From: Shewanella glacialipiscicola | GTDB lineage: Bacteria > Pseudomonadota > Gammaproteobacteria > Enterobacterales > Shewanellaceae | Assembly: GCF_023283485.1 (NCBI RefSeq) | Contig: NZ_JAKILU010000003.1 | Span: forward strand, 62,001 to 126,000 | Direction: 5' to 3' | Length of the DNA: 64,000 nucleotides | Shown here: positions 47,282 through 56,700 of the stretch, piece by piece | Layout of the letters: each line of letters opens with the position of its first letter | Position numbering within the stretch: position 1 is the stretch's first letter | Notes under the pieces: model-generated | The model's database searches: none | Told to the model about the DNA's origin: nothing | What the model saw: only the letters and a program-made list of their open reading frames with translations | Translations under genes and position numbers: made by a program

Positions 47282-47674
47282 TTAGATTAAAAAGTCTTCC
47301 ATAGAACGACCTTTGTTGATCTCGTTCTTAAAGACTGTTGGCATACGGCCTTGACCAGTCCACTGAACCATTTCACCATTAACTTCAATTTGGTATTTCG
47401 CTGGGCGAGGAGCACGTTTCTTTGCTGTTGCTTTAGCAGCTGTGCCACCTAAATCATCAATGGATAAACCAACGGCTTCCATTTGCTGACGGATTTCTTC
47501 AATTTTAGCATTACGAGCTGCCATGGCTTGTTCTTCTTCCTCGGCCATAGACTCGCGTTCTACTAAAATCTTATTCAATTTGTCGGCTAAATCACGTAGC
47601 TCTTCAACGCTAAGTTCTTTTACTGCCGCTTTAAAACGACGACCGTGAGTTAATATTTCTAAAAATTCGTTCAT
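47282..47674 (-). CDS. hns: H-NS family nucleoid-associated protein
   Basis: About 130 residues. The N-terminal oligomerisation helices (MNEFLEILTHGRRFKAAVKELSVEEL) lead into a coiled coil, a basic linker (KATAKKRAPRPAKY) and the C-terminal DNA-binding loop WTGQGRMP, corresponding to H-NS WTGQGRTP. It binds curved AT-rich DNA and silences acquired genes, which is relevant to the AT-rich O-antigen region. The ATG at 47674 is chosen; a TTG 7 codons upstream is less like family members. Monocistronic. Confidence 0.93.
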   Translation of the reverse strand: MNEFLEILTHGRRFKAAVKELSVEELRDLADKLNKILVERESMAEEEEQAMAARNAKIEEIRQQMEAVGLSIDDLGGTAAKATAKKRAPRPAKYQIEVNGEMVQWTGQGRMPTVFKNEINKGRSMEDFLI

Positions 47675-47982
47675 ATCTATTTTAGTCCCACTCAATTTTT
47701 AATACAGGATAATGGTGAACAACCCCTGAATGATAGAAACTAATATAGCTCGAATCAAATAAAATTATGCATTTAATCAAAATTAAATATTATTTAATTT
47801 TTGAACTTTTTAAATTGAGCTAATTAAGTGCGTTAAAAATGGTCGTTCAAGCTTATTAAAAATGCAAACAAGCGTTTTACTTTGATTGACGTTAACGTCA
47901 ACAGGACGTAAAGTTGCTGTATCTTGCATTGGTATTAACCAATGTTTTGTCCATGTACATGAAAGTGTAGAAAGGAAACCCT
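47675..47982. promoter_or_regulatory. Divergent promoter region, hns / etfBA
   Basis: 308 bp between divergent genes, AT-rich on the hns side. It contains the 16-bp palindrome listed separately and a second, imperfect one (ATTGGT/ACCAAT, about 47930-47945). No ORF. Confidence 0.55.
47886..47901 (+). promoter_or_regulatory. Perfect 16-bp palindrome upstream of etfBA (LiuR-like operator)
   Basis: TTGACGTTAACGTCAA is an exact palindrome 82 bp before etfB. It overlaps a possible -35 (TTGACG), with TAAAGT 17 nt on as a weak -10. The shape resembles operators of the MerR-family regulator LiuR, predicted to control branched-chain amino-acid and etf genes in Shewanella. Regulator assignment is inference. 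Confidence 0.6.
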
Positions 47983-48732
47983 ATGAAAGTATTGGTGCCC
48001 GTTAAGCGCGTTGTTGATGCCAATGTAAAGGTCAGGGTCAAAGCTGACAATACCAGTGTCGACACTGCAAACCTAAAAATGGCGTTAAACCCTTTTTGTG
48101 AAATCGCAGTTGAAGAAGCGGTTCGTTTAAAAGAAGCGGGTAGCGCTACTGAAGTGGTGGTGGTGAGTATTGGCGGTAAAGCCGTGCAAGAACAACTGCG
48201 TACCGCGCTGGCATTAGGCGCAGATCGCGCGATCCATATTGAGACTGACGAAAGTCTAGTGCCATTATCTATCGCTAAATTGCTTAAAGCAGTACAAGAC
48301 AAAGAGCAGGCTGATCTGGTGATTTTTGGTAAGCAGTCGATTGACGGTGACAACAACCAAACCGGCCAAATGTTTGCTGCACTGATGGATATGCCGCAGG
48401 CGACTTTTGCCTCAGAAATCAAATTAGAAGCGAATGGATTGCAAGTTACCCGTGAAATTGACGGTGGTATGCAAACGCTGCAATTGTCTTTACCTGCGGT
48501 TGTCACCGCGGATTTACGCTTAAACGAACCGCGTTATGCCTCACTGCCTAACATCATGAAAGCTAAGCGTAAGCCATTAGACATATTCACTGTGGCGGAT
48601 TTAGGGGTGACGTTAAAGAGTCACCAAACGATTGTTAAGGTCACTCCGCCAGCAGAACGTAAAGCAGGCATCATGGTAGCGTCGGTAACTGAGCTAGTTG
48701 AAAAGTTAAAAAATGAAGCGAAGGTGATCTAA
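47983..48732 (+). CDS. etfB: Electron transfer flavoprotein beta subunit
   Basis: 249 residues: [65 protein letters not shown] and [21 protein letters not shown], the AMP-binding region. With EtfA it passes electrons from acyl-CoA dehydrogenases to ETF-quinone oxidoreductase. The stop codon is followed directly by the etfA start. AAAGGAAACC precedes the ATG. Confidence 0.97.
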   Translation: MKVLVPVKRVVDANVKVRVKADNTSVDTANLKMALNPFCEIAVEEAVRLKEAGSATEVVVVSIGGKAVQEQLRTALALGADRAIHIETDESLVPLSIAKLLKAVQDKEQADLVIFGKQSIDGDNNQTGQMFAALMDMPQATFASEIKLEANGLQVTREIDGGMQTLQLSLPAVVTADLRLNEPRYASLPNIMKAKRKPLDIFTVADLGVTLKSHQTIVKVTPPAERKAGIMVASVTELVEKLKNEAKVI

Positions 48733-49659
48733 ATGGCCATTTTAGTATTAGCTGAACATGATAATAGCGCGCTGAAACTGGATACCGCGAAAATAGTTAC
48801 CGCTGCTCGCGCTATTGGTGATGAAGTGCACGTCTTAGTTGCTGGTCATCAGTGTGATGCTGTTGTCAAAGCAGCGCAGGTGCTACAAGGCGTTAGCCAA
48901 GTGCTCGTGGCCGATGCCAGTGCGTACCAAGCGCACTTAGCCGAAAATTTTGCTAAATTGCTGGTGGATTTAGCGCCAAGTTATGGTCATATTTTGGCCT
49001 CTGCTTCGAGTTTAGGCAAAGATACACTGCCACGCGTGGCGGCATTGCTCGATGTGGCGCAAATCTCGGAAGTGATCGCGGTAGTGAGTGCTGACACCTT
49101 TGTGCGCCCAATCTACGCGGGTAACGCCTTAGAAACACTGCAAAGCCTTGATGCCATTAAAGTGATGACAGTGCGCGCCAGCGCCTTTGATGCAGTATCA
49201 GAAGGCAACAACGCAGCTGTGACGACACTCGATAAGGTGTTTGAAGCGAAAACACAGTTTGTATCTCAATCATTGACCGTTTCTGAACGACCAGAACTCG
49301 GTAATGCGGGTATTATTGTATCTGGTGGTCGAGGTATGGGCAGTGGTGAAAACTTTGGCATGTTAGAGCAGCTAGCTGACAAACTTGGTGCAGCAGTGGG
49401 TGCATCGCGTGCTGCTGTTGATGCAGGATTTGTGTCAAACGATTTACAAGTCGGTCAAACAGGTAAAATTGTCGCACCTAACTTGTATATTGCTGTTGGT
49501 ATCTCAGGGGCAATTCAGCATTTAGCGGGCATGAAAGACGCCAAAGTTATCGTTGCTATCAACAAAGATCCCGAAGCGCCAATTTTCCAAGTGGCCGACT
49601 ATGGGTTAGTTGCTGACCTATTTGAGGCTGTGCCTGAGCTTATCTCTAGCCTCGGTTGA
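48733..49659 (+). CDS. etfA: Electron transfer flavoprotein alpha subunit
   Basis: 308 residues. N-terminal [25 protein letters not shown]; the C-terminal FAD domain includes [62 protein letters not shown] and [25 protein letters not shown]. Full length, co-transcribed with etfB, and followed by a terminator-like hairpin. Confidence 0.97.
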   Translation: MAILVLAEHDNSALKLDTAKIVTAARAIGDEVHVLVAGHQCDAVVKAAQVLQGVSQVLVADASAYQAHLAENFAKLLVDLAPSYGHILASASSLGKDTLPRVAALLDVAQISEVIAVVSADTFVRPIYAGNALETLQSLDAIKVMTVRASAFDAVSEGNNAAVTTLDKVFEAKTQFVSQSLTVSERPELGNAGIIVSGGRGMGSGENFGMLEQLADKLGAAVGASRAAVDAGFVSNDLQVGQTGKIVAPNLYIAVGISGAIQHLAGMKDAKVIVAINKDPEAPIFQVADYGLVADLFEAVPELISSLG

Positions 49660-49683
49660 TTTTATTTGCGATCTAGATCACAC

Positions 49684-49719
49684 TAAGCGGCTTTGCACTA
49701 GCATCAGCTCAGCCGCTTA
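49684..49719 (+). terminator. Terminator after etfA
   Basis: TAAGCGGCT (49684-49692) pairs with AGCCGCTTA (49711-49719), and GTTTTT follows. The 18-nt loop is larger than usual and may fold further. Confidence 0.6.
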
Positions 49720-49754
49720 TGTTTTTATGTGCCACGCGCTCGAGTACGAGCGTT

Positions 49755-49950
49755 CTTAGAAGTAGAGGTGCGCCAAATATCAGTAGTGATCAGTAGGGTG
49801 ATTCCGTTGATCGATTACGAAAGGATTTGGTGCCGAAGTAGTTCGATTTATCACAATCAACTGCTGGGGTTGTGCCTAATAGGTACAACACTGCCATAGT
49901 ATTTTCCGATACGGATATTGGAAATAGTTACTATGGAGCGCTACTGATAG
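49755..49950 (+). ncRNA. Lysine riboswitch (L box)
   Basis: Conserved lysine-aptamer blocks appear in the right order: AGTAGAGGTGCG (49761-49772), CAGTAGTGATCAGTA, GGGTGATTCCG, GGTGCCGAAGTAG, CTGCTGGGGTTG, a TACAACACTGCCATAG block, and GCGCTACTGATAG near 49939-49950. The first and last blocks (AGTAG with CTACT) close helix P1. It lies about 80 nt before the start of the NhaC-type gene. The control mode cannot be decided: no strong terminator with a U-run is seen before the start codon, so translational control is plausible. Confidence 0.93.
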
Positions 49951-50030
49951 GACAGGTGACCTTGGGTATCTATTGCCTTCCCCCACCAGTTCAGTCGCCC
50001 TCCATTCGTATTTAACGAAGATAATAATCA

Positions 50031-51599
50031 ATGACTGTTATGAATTATGCCGATTCGGCACTTTCCTTATTGCCGCCTGCGGTGGCGATTGTGTTGGCAA
50101 TTTTTACTCGCCGTGTACTACTTTCTTTGGGGCTAGGTATCTTGATTGGTGCTTTATTGCTCAATCAATTTTCACCCTTAGCCACTGGTGAATTTGTATT
50201 TAATGGCGTTAAAGGACTTTTTTGGACGGGTGAAGGCCTTAATTCGTGGAACTTATATATTCTCGGTTTTTTAATTGTACTGGGAATGATCACCGCGTTA
50301 ATTACGGTAAGTGGCAGCGCTCGGGCTTTTGCCGATTGGGCTCGTTTACACATTCGTAATAAGCGTGACGCTAAACTATTAACCATGTTTTTAGGTTGCG
50401 TAGTTTTTATTGATGACTATTTCAATAGCTTAGTGGTTGGTTCGGTCGCAAGACCTGTGACTGACCGTTATTATATTTCCCGCGCTAAGTTAGCTTATTT
50501 ACTCGATTCTACAGCTGCGCCAGTATGCGTGATTTCTCCGGTTTCAAGTTGGGGCGCGTATATTATTGCCCTCATCGGCGGAATATTAACCGCCCATGGT
50601 TTTGCAGATACAGGCCATTTGAGTATTTTTATTCAAATGATCCCCATGAATTTTTATGCCATCTTCTCCTTATTATTATTACTTTTTGTGGTGTTTATGG
50701 GATTAGATGTTGGGCCAATGCGCGAGCATGAGCTTAATGCCCAACGGGGGAATTTATACGATGAGTCAAAAGGATTACCGCCAGGGGCGAATGCCGATTT
50801 ACCCGAAGCGGAAACCGGTAAGATCTTAGGATTATTTCTGCCCATTATCGCGTTAGTGTTTGCCACCTTATATTTTATGGTCAATAGCGGGGCTCAAGTA
50901 TTAGCCGCAGAAGGGATTGAGTTTAATATCATTTCCGCTTTTGAGAAAACCGATGTTAGTTCATCACTGTTCTTTGGTGCGTTAATTGGCTTAGCCATTT
51001 CGTTACTGTTGAATTTAATACAGGGCGTTGAAAAGTCGATGATAGTCAAAGGTGTTGTGCAGGGCGCTCGCTCTATGCTGCCGGCGATTTATATCCTGTT
51101 GTTTGCTTGGACGATTGCAGGTGTAATTGGTCAACTCGAAACCGGTAAGTTTATGGCGAGCTTAGCGACAGGCAATATTCCGTTCGCCTTTTTGCCTGCG
51201 TTGATGTTTGTGTTAGCGGGTATTACTGCGTTTTCTACCGGAACTAGCTGGGGCACGTTCGGGATCATGTTGCCGATTGCGGCTGATATGGCCATGGGGA
51301 GTCACACTAGCATGATGTTACCTATGCTTGCCTCTGTGCTGGCTGGCGCGGTATTTGGCGATCATTGCTCGCCCATTTCAGATACCACTATTTTGTCGTC
51401 AACAGGGGCCAGTTGCCATCATATCGACCATGTGGTCACTCAGCTTCCCTATGCGCTTATCGCGGCATTTATTAGTTTGGCGGGTTATGTGGTGCTTGGT
51501 TTTACCGAGTCAGTGACCGCAGGATTAGTGGCTTGTAGTGTGGTATTTGTGCTCAGTATTATTGTGCTCAAAATCAAATCTAAAGGAGCGATTAACTAA
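50031..51599 (+). CDS. lysW: LysW, predicted lysine transporter of the NhaC superfamily
   Basis: A 522-residue inner-membrane protein with about 12 helices. NhaC-family blocks: ITVSGSARAFADWARLHIRNKRDAKLLTMFLGCVVFIDDYFNSLVVG, SVARPVTDRYYISRAKLAYLLDSTAAPVCVISPVSSWGAYI, and GTSWGTFGIMLPIAADM near residue 405, plus AGAVFGDHCSPISDTTILSSTGASCHHIDHV. By family alone it would be a Na+/H+ antiporter. The upstream lysine riboswitch makes lysine transport much more likely, as predicted for LysW in gammaproteobacteria. A second ATG at 50040 is possible. Confidence 0.85.
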   Translation: MTVMNYADSALSLLPPAVAIVLAIFTRRVLLSLGLGILIGALLLNQFSPLATGEFVFNGVKGLFWTGEGLNSWNLYILGFLIVLGMITALITVSGSARAFADWARLHIRNKRDAKLLTMFLGCVVFIDDYFNSLVVGSVARPVTDRYYISRAKLAYLLDSTAAPVCVISPVSSWGAYIIALIGGILTAHGFADTGHLSIFIQMIPMNFYAIFSLLLLLFVVFMGLDVGPMREHELNAQRGNLYDESKGLPPGANADLPEAETGKILGLFLPIIALVFATLYFMVNSGAQVLAAEGIEFNIISAFEKTDVSSSLFFGALIGLAISLLLNLIQGVEKSMIVKGVVQGARSMLPAIYILLFAWTIAGVIGQLETGKFMASLATGNIPFAFLPALMFVLAGITAFSTGTSWGTFGIMLPIAADMAMGSHTSMMLPMLASVLAGAVFGDHCSPISDTTILSSTGASCHHIDHVVTQLPYALIAAFISLAGYVVLGFTESVTAGLVACSVVFVLSIIVLKIKSKGAIN

Positions 51600-51658
51600 A
51601 CCGTTAATTGAGCCTGTCACTGTAAAACGTTATTGCGCAAAAATAATAAAAGATAAAA

Positions 51659-51687
51659 AAATCAGCCAGCATTATGCTGGCTGATTT
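51659..51687. terminator. Bidirectional terminator, lysW / M3 peptidase
   Basis: Perfect 13-bp stem (AAATCAGCCAGCA at 51659-51671 with 51675-51687) and a 3-nt loop, with an A-run before and T residues after. It lies between convergent genes. Confidence 0.85.
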
Positions 51688-51714
51688 GTTATGGATAGTA
51701 TTAATACGTCAGCT

Positions 51715-53868
51715 TTACTTATTTGCGGAATTTAAACCACGGCGGTTAAGTAAACCTTCTGTCGTTGGCTCTTGTCCGCGGAAGTTTTTGTAGGCTTCCA
51801 TAGGCGCTATGCTATTGCCCACTTCTCGGATAGTTTTGCGGTACTTCATGCCGATTTCACGATTAAGCCCGCCTTGGGTTTGCACATAGGCAAAGGCATC
51901 CGCCGCTAAAATTTCACTCCACATATATGCATAATAACTTGCAGAGTAACCACCGGGGAAGGCGTGGGCAAAGTAGGCCGATTTATAGCGTGGCGGTACT
52001 GCGCTGATGTTTAAGCCGTGCTTTTTCAGCGCATTGGCTTCAAAGGTTGGCACATCTTGCAGTGGTGCATCTGGGCTTATTGAATGCCACTCCATATCTA
52101 CTAATGCCGCAGCCATATATTCCAGTGTGTCGAACCCTTGGTTGAAGCTGCCGGATTTCAGTAGTTTTTGCAGTAGTTCGTCAGGAATAGGTTTACCGGT
52201 TTCATAGTGCTTAGCGTAGTTGGCCAACACTTTTGGATGGGCGGCCCAATCTTCTTCAAACGTCGATGGGAATTCGACAAAGTCGCGGGAAACCGAGGTG
52301 CCCGCCAGACTTGGGTAAGTTACTTTGGAGAACATGCCGTGGGTGCCGTGGCCCATTTCATGGAACATGGTCGTGACTTCGTTATAGCTGACGAATGTGG
52401 GTTCACCCTCTGGCGCTTTCTTAATGTTCATCACGTTGACGACCACAGGTTTAGTGCCTTCGAGGAAGGATTGGCCGACGAACGAACTCATCCAAGCACC
52501 ACCGCGTTTGCCTTCACGGGCAAAATAGTCGGCGTAGAAAATGGCCATGCTTGAGCCATCGGCATCAAACATTTCGTAGGCTTTTACATCGGGATGGTAA
52601 ACCGGTAAATCTGGGCGTGGTTTTAAGGTGACGCCATAGAGTTCTTTGAGTGTGTAGAACACGCCATCTTCGAGGACGCGGTTAAACTCAAAGTATGGGC
52701 GAACACTATCACCATCCAGTGCATATTTTTCTTGGCGGACTTTTTCGGCGTAAAATGCCCAGTCCCACGGTGCCAGTTCAAATTTTCCACCGGTTTTAGT
52801 GATCATGGCTTGAATGTCGGCGGCTTCTTTCTCTGTGTTAGCAACTACCGCAGGCACCATTGAGCCAAACATGCTGTAAACCGCTTCGGGTGTTTTTGCC
52901 ATTTGCGGTGCTAATCGATAACTTGCCCAGTTTTCATAGCCTAATAGTGTTGCGCGCTCTGCTCTGAGTTGCGCTAAACGAGATACTAGCGACGCCGTTT
53001 CGTTTTCACCGCTCAAGCCACGGTTAGCTGAGGCTTCCCAAATACGCTGGCGTAGCTCACGGTTTTCCAGTGAGGCCAACACAGGTTGGCGAGTGGTGTT
53101 GGTGATGTTAATTAGATACTTGCCTTCGTGACCCGCTACTTTGGCATCGTTTGCTGCTGACGTGATTTCGCTATCAGTTAATCCTGCAAGCTCATTTTTT
53201 GAATCCATTACCACCGCAATTTCTTTAGTTAAGCGTAATAAACGCTGAGAGAACTCATTCGTTAGTGTTGATTGTTCTTCATTTAACGCGCGGATTTTAA
53301 CTTTTTGTTCATCGGTAAGTTTAGCGCCAGCCATGATAAAGCGTTGGTGATATACCTCAACCAAACGCACGGCTTCTGGAGTTAACCCTAAGTTGGTGCG
53401 GTTGTTATAGATGGTTTCGATACGGGCAAATAGTGCAGGATTTAAATTGATGTTGTCAGAATGCGCCGCCATTTTAGGCGCCATGTCACCTTGAATTTTA
53501 CGCAGCTCAGGATTGCTGTTCGAGCCGGCTAAATTATAAAACACACTCGATGCTCGGTTGAGCAGGGCACCACTTTTTTCCATAGCCACAATGGTGTTAT
53601 CGAAGCTGGCGGCTGCGGGATTATTGGCAATGACAAGAATTTCTTGATAGTGCTCGGCCATGCCTTGTTCTAGGGCTGGCGTAAAGTGCTCATCTTTAAT
53701 GATGCTAAAGTCGGGCGCTTGATATTGCAGACTACTGACTTGGAGCAAGGGGTTCTGGGTTTGTACTGACATGGCGTTAGGGGCTTTACTTTCTGTGTTG
53801 CTACAACCTGCCATAAATCCGGCGGTGAGCGTGGCGCCGATGGCGATGGCAATAAAATGTTTACGCAT
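51715..53868 (-). CDS. dcp: M3 family metallo-oligopeptidase (Dcp-like) lipoprotein
   Basis: 717 residues. The signal peptide ends in MAGC, making Cys22 a lipid anchor. The zinc site is HEMGH at 503-507 in TTMFHEMGHGTHGMFS, with the downstream Glu in the FVEFPSTFEEDW block. RGGAWMSSFVGQS and the C-terminal FPGGYSASYYAYMWSEILAADAFAYV fit peptidyl-dipeptidase Dcp. It degrades short peptides, here probably in the periplasm. AAGGAAG precedes the start. Confidence 0.92.
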   Translation of the reverse strand: MRKHFIAIAIGATLTAGFMAGCSNTESKAPNAMSVQTQNPLLQVSSLQYQAPDFSIIKDEHFTPALEQGMAEHYQEILVIANNPAAASFDNTIVAMEKSGALLNRASSVFYNLAGSNSNPELRKIQGDMAPKMAAHSDNINLNPALFARIETIYNNRTNLGLTPEAVRLVEVYHQRFIMAGAKLTDEQKVKIRALNEEQSTLTNEFSQRLLRLTKEIAVVMDSKNELAGLTDSEITSAANDAKVAGHEGKYLINITNTTRQPVLASLENRELRQRIWEASANRGLSGENETASLVSRLAQLRAERATLLGYENWASYRLAPQMAKTPEAVYSMFGSMVPAVVANTEKEAADIQAMITKTGGKFELAPWDWAFYAEKVRQEKYALDGDSVRPYFEFNRVLEDGVFYTLKELYGVTLKPRPDLPVYHPDVKAYEMFDADGSSMAIFYADYFAREGKRGGAWMSSFVGQSFLEGTKPVVVNVMNIKKAPEGEPTFVSYNEVTTMFHEMGHGTHGMFSKVTYPSLAGTSVSRDFVEFPSTFEEDWAAHPKVLANYAKHYETGKPIPDELLQKLLKSGSFNQGFDTLEYMAAALVDMEWHSISPDAPLQDVPTFEANALKKHGLNISAVPPRYKSAYFAHAFPGGYSASYYAYMWSEILAADAFAYVQTQGGLNREIGMKYRKTIREVGNSIAPMEAYKNFRGQEPTTEGLLNRRGLNSANK

Positions 53869-53969
53869 AATTAAGTGACTTCCTTTTAATTGTTGTTTTT
53901 TTAGGACTGTAACGTTATTAACTTAAATGGGACTGAAAATGGCTTGTTGTGGAAATGTATCTAAATAAA

Positions 53970-53999
53970 AAAGGAGCCCCATGTTGGTGGGACTCCTTT
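53970..53999 (-). terminator. Terminator of the multiheme cytochrome gene
   Basis: 12-bp stem with one mismatch (53970-53981 AAAGGAGCCCCA with 53988-53999) and a 6-nt loop. A-rich on the upstream side, which gives a U-run on the minus strand. It lies about 76 nt past the cytochrome stop. Confidence 0.7.
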
Positions 54000-54075
54000 G
54001 GCTATTTCCTTGTAGGAAAAATTGATATCACTTTTTACTAACTATTTGCTCGCATCTAAATCAGGTGATGATGAA

Positions 54076-56160
54076 TTAACGAGTAAAGTTGTGATATTTA
54101 TCAATACCAGAGCTTTTACCTGCGCTATGACAAACTGCACAAGATTCGGCAGTCGGTTGCTTAAACCAATCCGCTACGCTTGGTACGCTAATTTCACCAC
54201 CATTACTTGCCATATGTGCCTTAGCTGAATCATTTGTGTGGCAGGCATAACAGTTAGCGGTGACAGGACTGGTCATTTTATTGCCAGGTTCTAAAATGTA
54301 TTGATTTGGAATTTTATCTAAATCAATCGCTTTATCATGGCAAGCAACACAGCTAGTCACTGGATTGATGGCTCCTGCACCATTGGCTGCTTTTGCTTGA
54401 GTTCCATCTGCTTTTATTTCACCCACGTTAGCACCATTGCCCCAATGCCAGCTGTGGACCATAGGACCAAAACCTGCGCCTAAGGCTGCTGAAGTACGCG
54501 CCATACCGTTGTCATGACAAGCAATACATCCATTACCACCGTTATCGAAGGCACCATCTTTATGGAACGCAGTGGCGTCGTTATGACACGTTGTACAGCT
54601 ATTATCACTCACAACTGAACGGCGACCAAAGGCTGATACTTTTGCTCCAGTGGTTGGATTAACAACATCTGAGTAGGCGGTAAAGGATACGCCCATAGAG
54701 CCGTCATAACCGTCAGTTCTTAGGCTGCCATTGCTGTAATAACGTTGATTGCCATCGTTTGCCATCCAACCAGCAGTACTAAATGTGACGCGGGTTGAAT
54801 AAGCATAGTTAGCATTCACTGCGCTGATATCAGTCAATAAATGACAGATATTTTTGGTGCCGTCAGTGTTGTAACCATAGTAATAGTTAGTGCGGTTGCC
54901 TGGACGACCGACTAAGCTGCCATTTTCATAGGAATGTAAATAAGCACCTGCATAGACAATCGGTTTAGCAGCATTAAATACTGTGGTGTAATTAAACTTA
55001 TCTTTGATATTAACAAGATTACCATCGATATCTTTTACCGTCAGAGTAGTACACCAACCTGGTGCGTTGACGGTCATTGCTGCAGTAGTCGGGGCGTAAT
55101 GATCAGTTTTAGTCGAAATATCATCCACTTTAACAGGTGTAGATAATGCTACTTTGTACTTAGCGCGAATGGCTTTGCGCTCAGTTATACCGGCTTTGCT
55201 TTCGTGCAAAATGCGTAAATCGGCACCATTACTTGGGATTACAGCACCAGGTACGCCGCCACTGTCATGGCAATCAATACAACCAGGTCCTGCTACGTTG
55301 ATGTTGGTAGGCGCTTCAACGTGGCAAGATGTACAGTTTTGTACTGAGAAATCTTTGGTGAATTTCTGATGATTAATATGACCAATTTTGGATAGGGTGT
55401 TGGTCGCATAACTACCAGTAGAGAAGCCTTCAGCGTTTACTACAGCGCGGCTGACTGAGCCGTGACACACTAAACAGCCCTCTACGAAGGTGACTTCACT
55501 GTCCATACCTGTTGCAACGTAGCTTGCATGACGACGCGGGCTGGTAGCGTAATCGACGTGACATGAGTAACAACTGTCTGTTGTCGTTGAATGGGTGCCT
55601 TCAGGTTTGTTAACGACTAACGGTTTAGATGTGGCAATACCATCGTTACCACCGACACGTAACCAAACGATACCTTCGGTGCTTGGATTTACGCCTTTCA
55701 TGGGGACTTTAAATTGATAATGCCCATCGGCTAATGCTGTTAATTCTGCACCCGTTGTTGCTTGAGTTCCTTCACCGCCAATGTAAACGTTATCAACAAT
55801 ACCGTTTTTATCTGCTTCGGTACGGTTAGTAATAAAGCCTTTATCTGTTAATGCTGCAACTTTAGCTTGGGCGTTCAGCAATCCTTTGATTGGATTGTTG
55901 TTTTCATCTGTAACTTCAAACTCGTAACTAATACTGCCTTCTTCAAAGCTGTAGTTAATCACTTTGACGTTAGTCATCGTTGAGTTAGTAACTGGTGGCG
56001 GTGTGCCTGGAACTCCGGGAGTGCCTGGAATTCCGGGGGTGCCTGGTATTCCAGGAGCACCTGGGGCGCCATCATCACCATCGCTACCGCAACCAACAAG
56101 GGCTCCGGTTAGCGCTAAGGCAACTAAATATGCCAGTTTTTTCGAAGTGAAAATTTTCAT
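54076..56160 (-). CDS. OmcA/MtrC-family outer-membrane multiheme c cytochrome (nine CxxCH)
   Basis: 694 residues. The lipobox LVGC gives a lipidated Cys24, followed by a collagen-like Gly-x-Pro tract (about residues 29-55). I count nine CxxCH haem sites: CYSCH, CLVCH, CTSCH, CIDCH (about 194-290), then CTTCH, CIACH, CVACH, CYACH, CAVCH (about 518-675). The family usually has ten. An isolated NICH at about residue 415 lacks the first Cys. Two beta-rich domains separate the haem clusters, as in MtrC/OmcA. It should transfer electrons to extracellular acceptors. No mtrA or mtrB neighbours. The ATG at 56160 has GGAG 7 nt upstream. Confidence 0.88.
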   Translation of the reverse strand: MKIFTSKKLAYLVALALTGALVGCGSDGDDGAPGAPGIPGTPGIPGTPGVPGTPPPVTNSTMTNVKVINYSFEEGSISYEFEVTDENNNPIKGLLNAQAKVAALTDKGFITNRTEADKNGIVDNVYIGGEGTQATTGAELTALADGHYQFKVPMKGVNPSTEGIVWLRVGGNDGIATSKPLVVNKPEGTHSTTTDSCYSCHVDYATSPRRHASYVATGMDSEVTFVEGCLVCHGSVSRAVVNAEGFSTGSYATNTLSKIGHINHQKFTKDFSVQNCTSCHVEAPTNINVAGPGCIDCHDSGGVPGAVIPSNGADLRILHESKAGITERKAIRAKYKVALSTPVKVDDISTKTDHYAPTTAAMTVNAPGWCTTLTVKDIDGNLVNIKDKFNYTTVFNAAKPIVYAGAYLHSYENGSLVGRPGNRTNYYYGYNTDGTKNICHLLTDISAVNANYAYSTRVTFSTAGWMANDGNQRYYSNGSLRTDGYDGSMGVSFTAYSDVVNPTTGAKVSAFGRRSVVSDNSCTTCHNDATAFHKDGAFDNGGNGCIACHDNGMARTSAALGAGFGPMVHSWHWGNGANVGEIKADGTQAKAANGAGAINPVTSCVACHDKAIDLDKIPNQYILEPGNKMTSPVTANCYACHTNDSAKAHMASNGGEISVPSVADWFKQPTAESCAVCHSAGKSSGIDKYHNFTR

Positions 56161-56700
56161 TATTATCTCCATATGATCCAATATGCGAATAAGGGACGGA
56201 GAGAGGCACTAAAGTCTGCAGGGGAGATCAGTACATTAACCGTTGATTTTCATTCGCTCGTTATCGAATACTTTCTTTTTTTTATTGAGCACGATTTGTC
56301 TCGAATAGGATAATAGTGTTAATGGTATGTTTATTTTTTGAGCGAAAGCCCATTTCCACCTATTACTTTGGGGGTAGATCTCAGTTTTGTGATTTAGTCT
56401 TTATCACTTTTTATCTACAAAACAACAATTAAGTTTCAGTTAAGGTTGTTGTAACAACTACCTGGTAACTGAGTGTTTTTGGTTGCATTTGTTAATATGA
56501 AGATTGAGCCAGCTTGATTGGAAGTGCTCTCATAGATGATTGTGGAATAAAATGCTGAATAACTTGGCGTAGTTGTCCAAATTCATTAAAAATGCTTAGT
56601 GCTAGCTAGTGTTCTGATGTGAAACGCAATGTTAGACTAGCAACCAATTTCGCTCTGGTAACAGAGGCCTATGGGTAACGTTTTAAAAAGGGTATAAGTC
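56161..56700. other. Divergent intergenic region, cytochrome / tdk
   Basis: 540 bp without a credible ORF. It should hold the cytochrome promoter. A TGTGA...TCAC pair at about 56382-56402 has the wrong spacing for a CRP site. No other clear motif. Confidence 0.4.

Noticed and set aside
50031..51599. Calling this gene a sodium/proton antiporter NhaC
   Set aside because: The upstream lysine riboswitch points to lysine as substrate; NhaC is kept only as the superfamily.
55964..56176. Plus-strand ORF rich in GVPGIPG repeats
   Set aside because: It is the antisense shadow of the Gly-Pro tract at the N-terminus of the minus-strand cytochrome; the palindromic nature of the repeat codons makes both strands look collagen-like.
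56382..56402. Possible CRP site (TGTGA ... TCAC) upstream of the cytochrome gene
   Set aside because: The half-sites are 11 nt apart instead of 6 and the second is incomplete.
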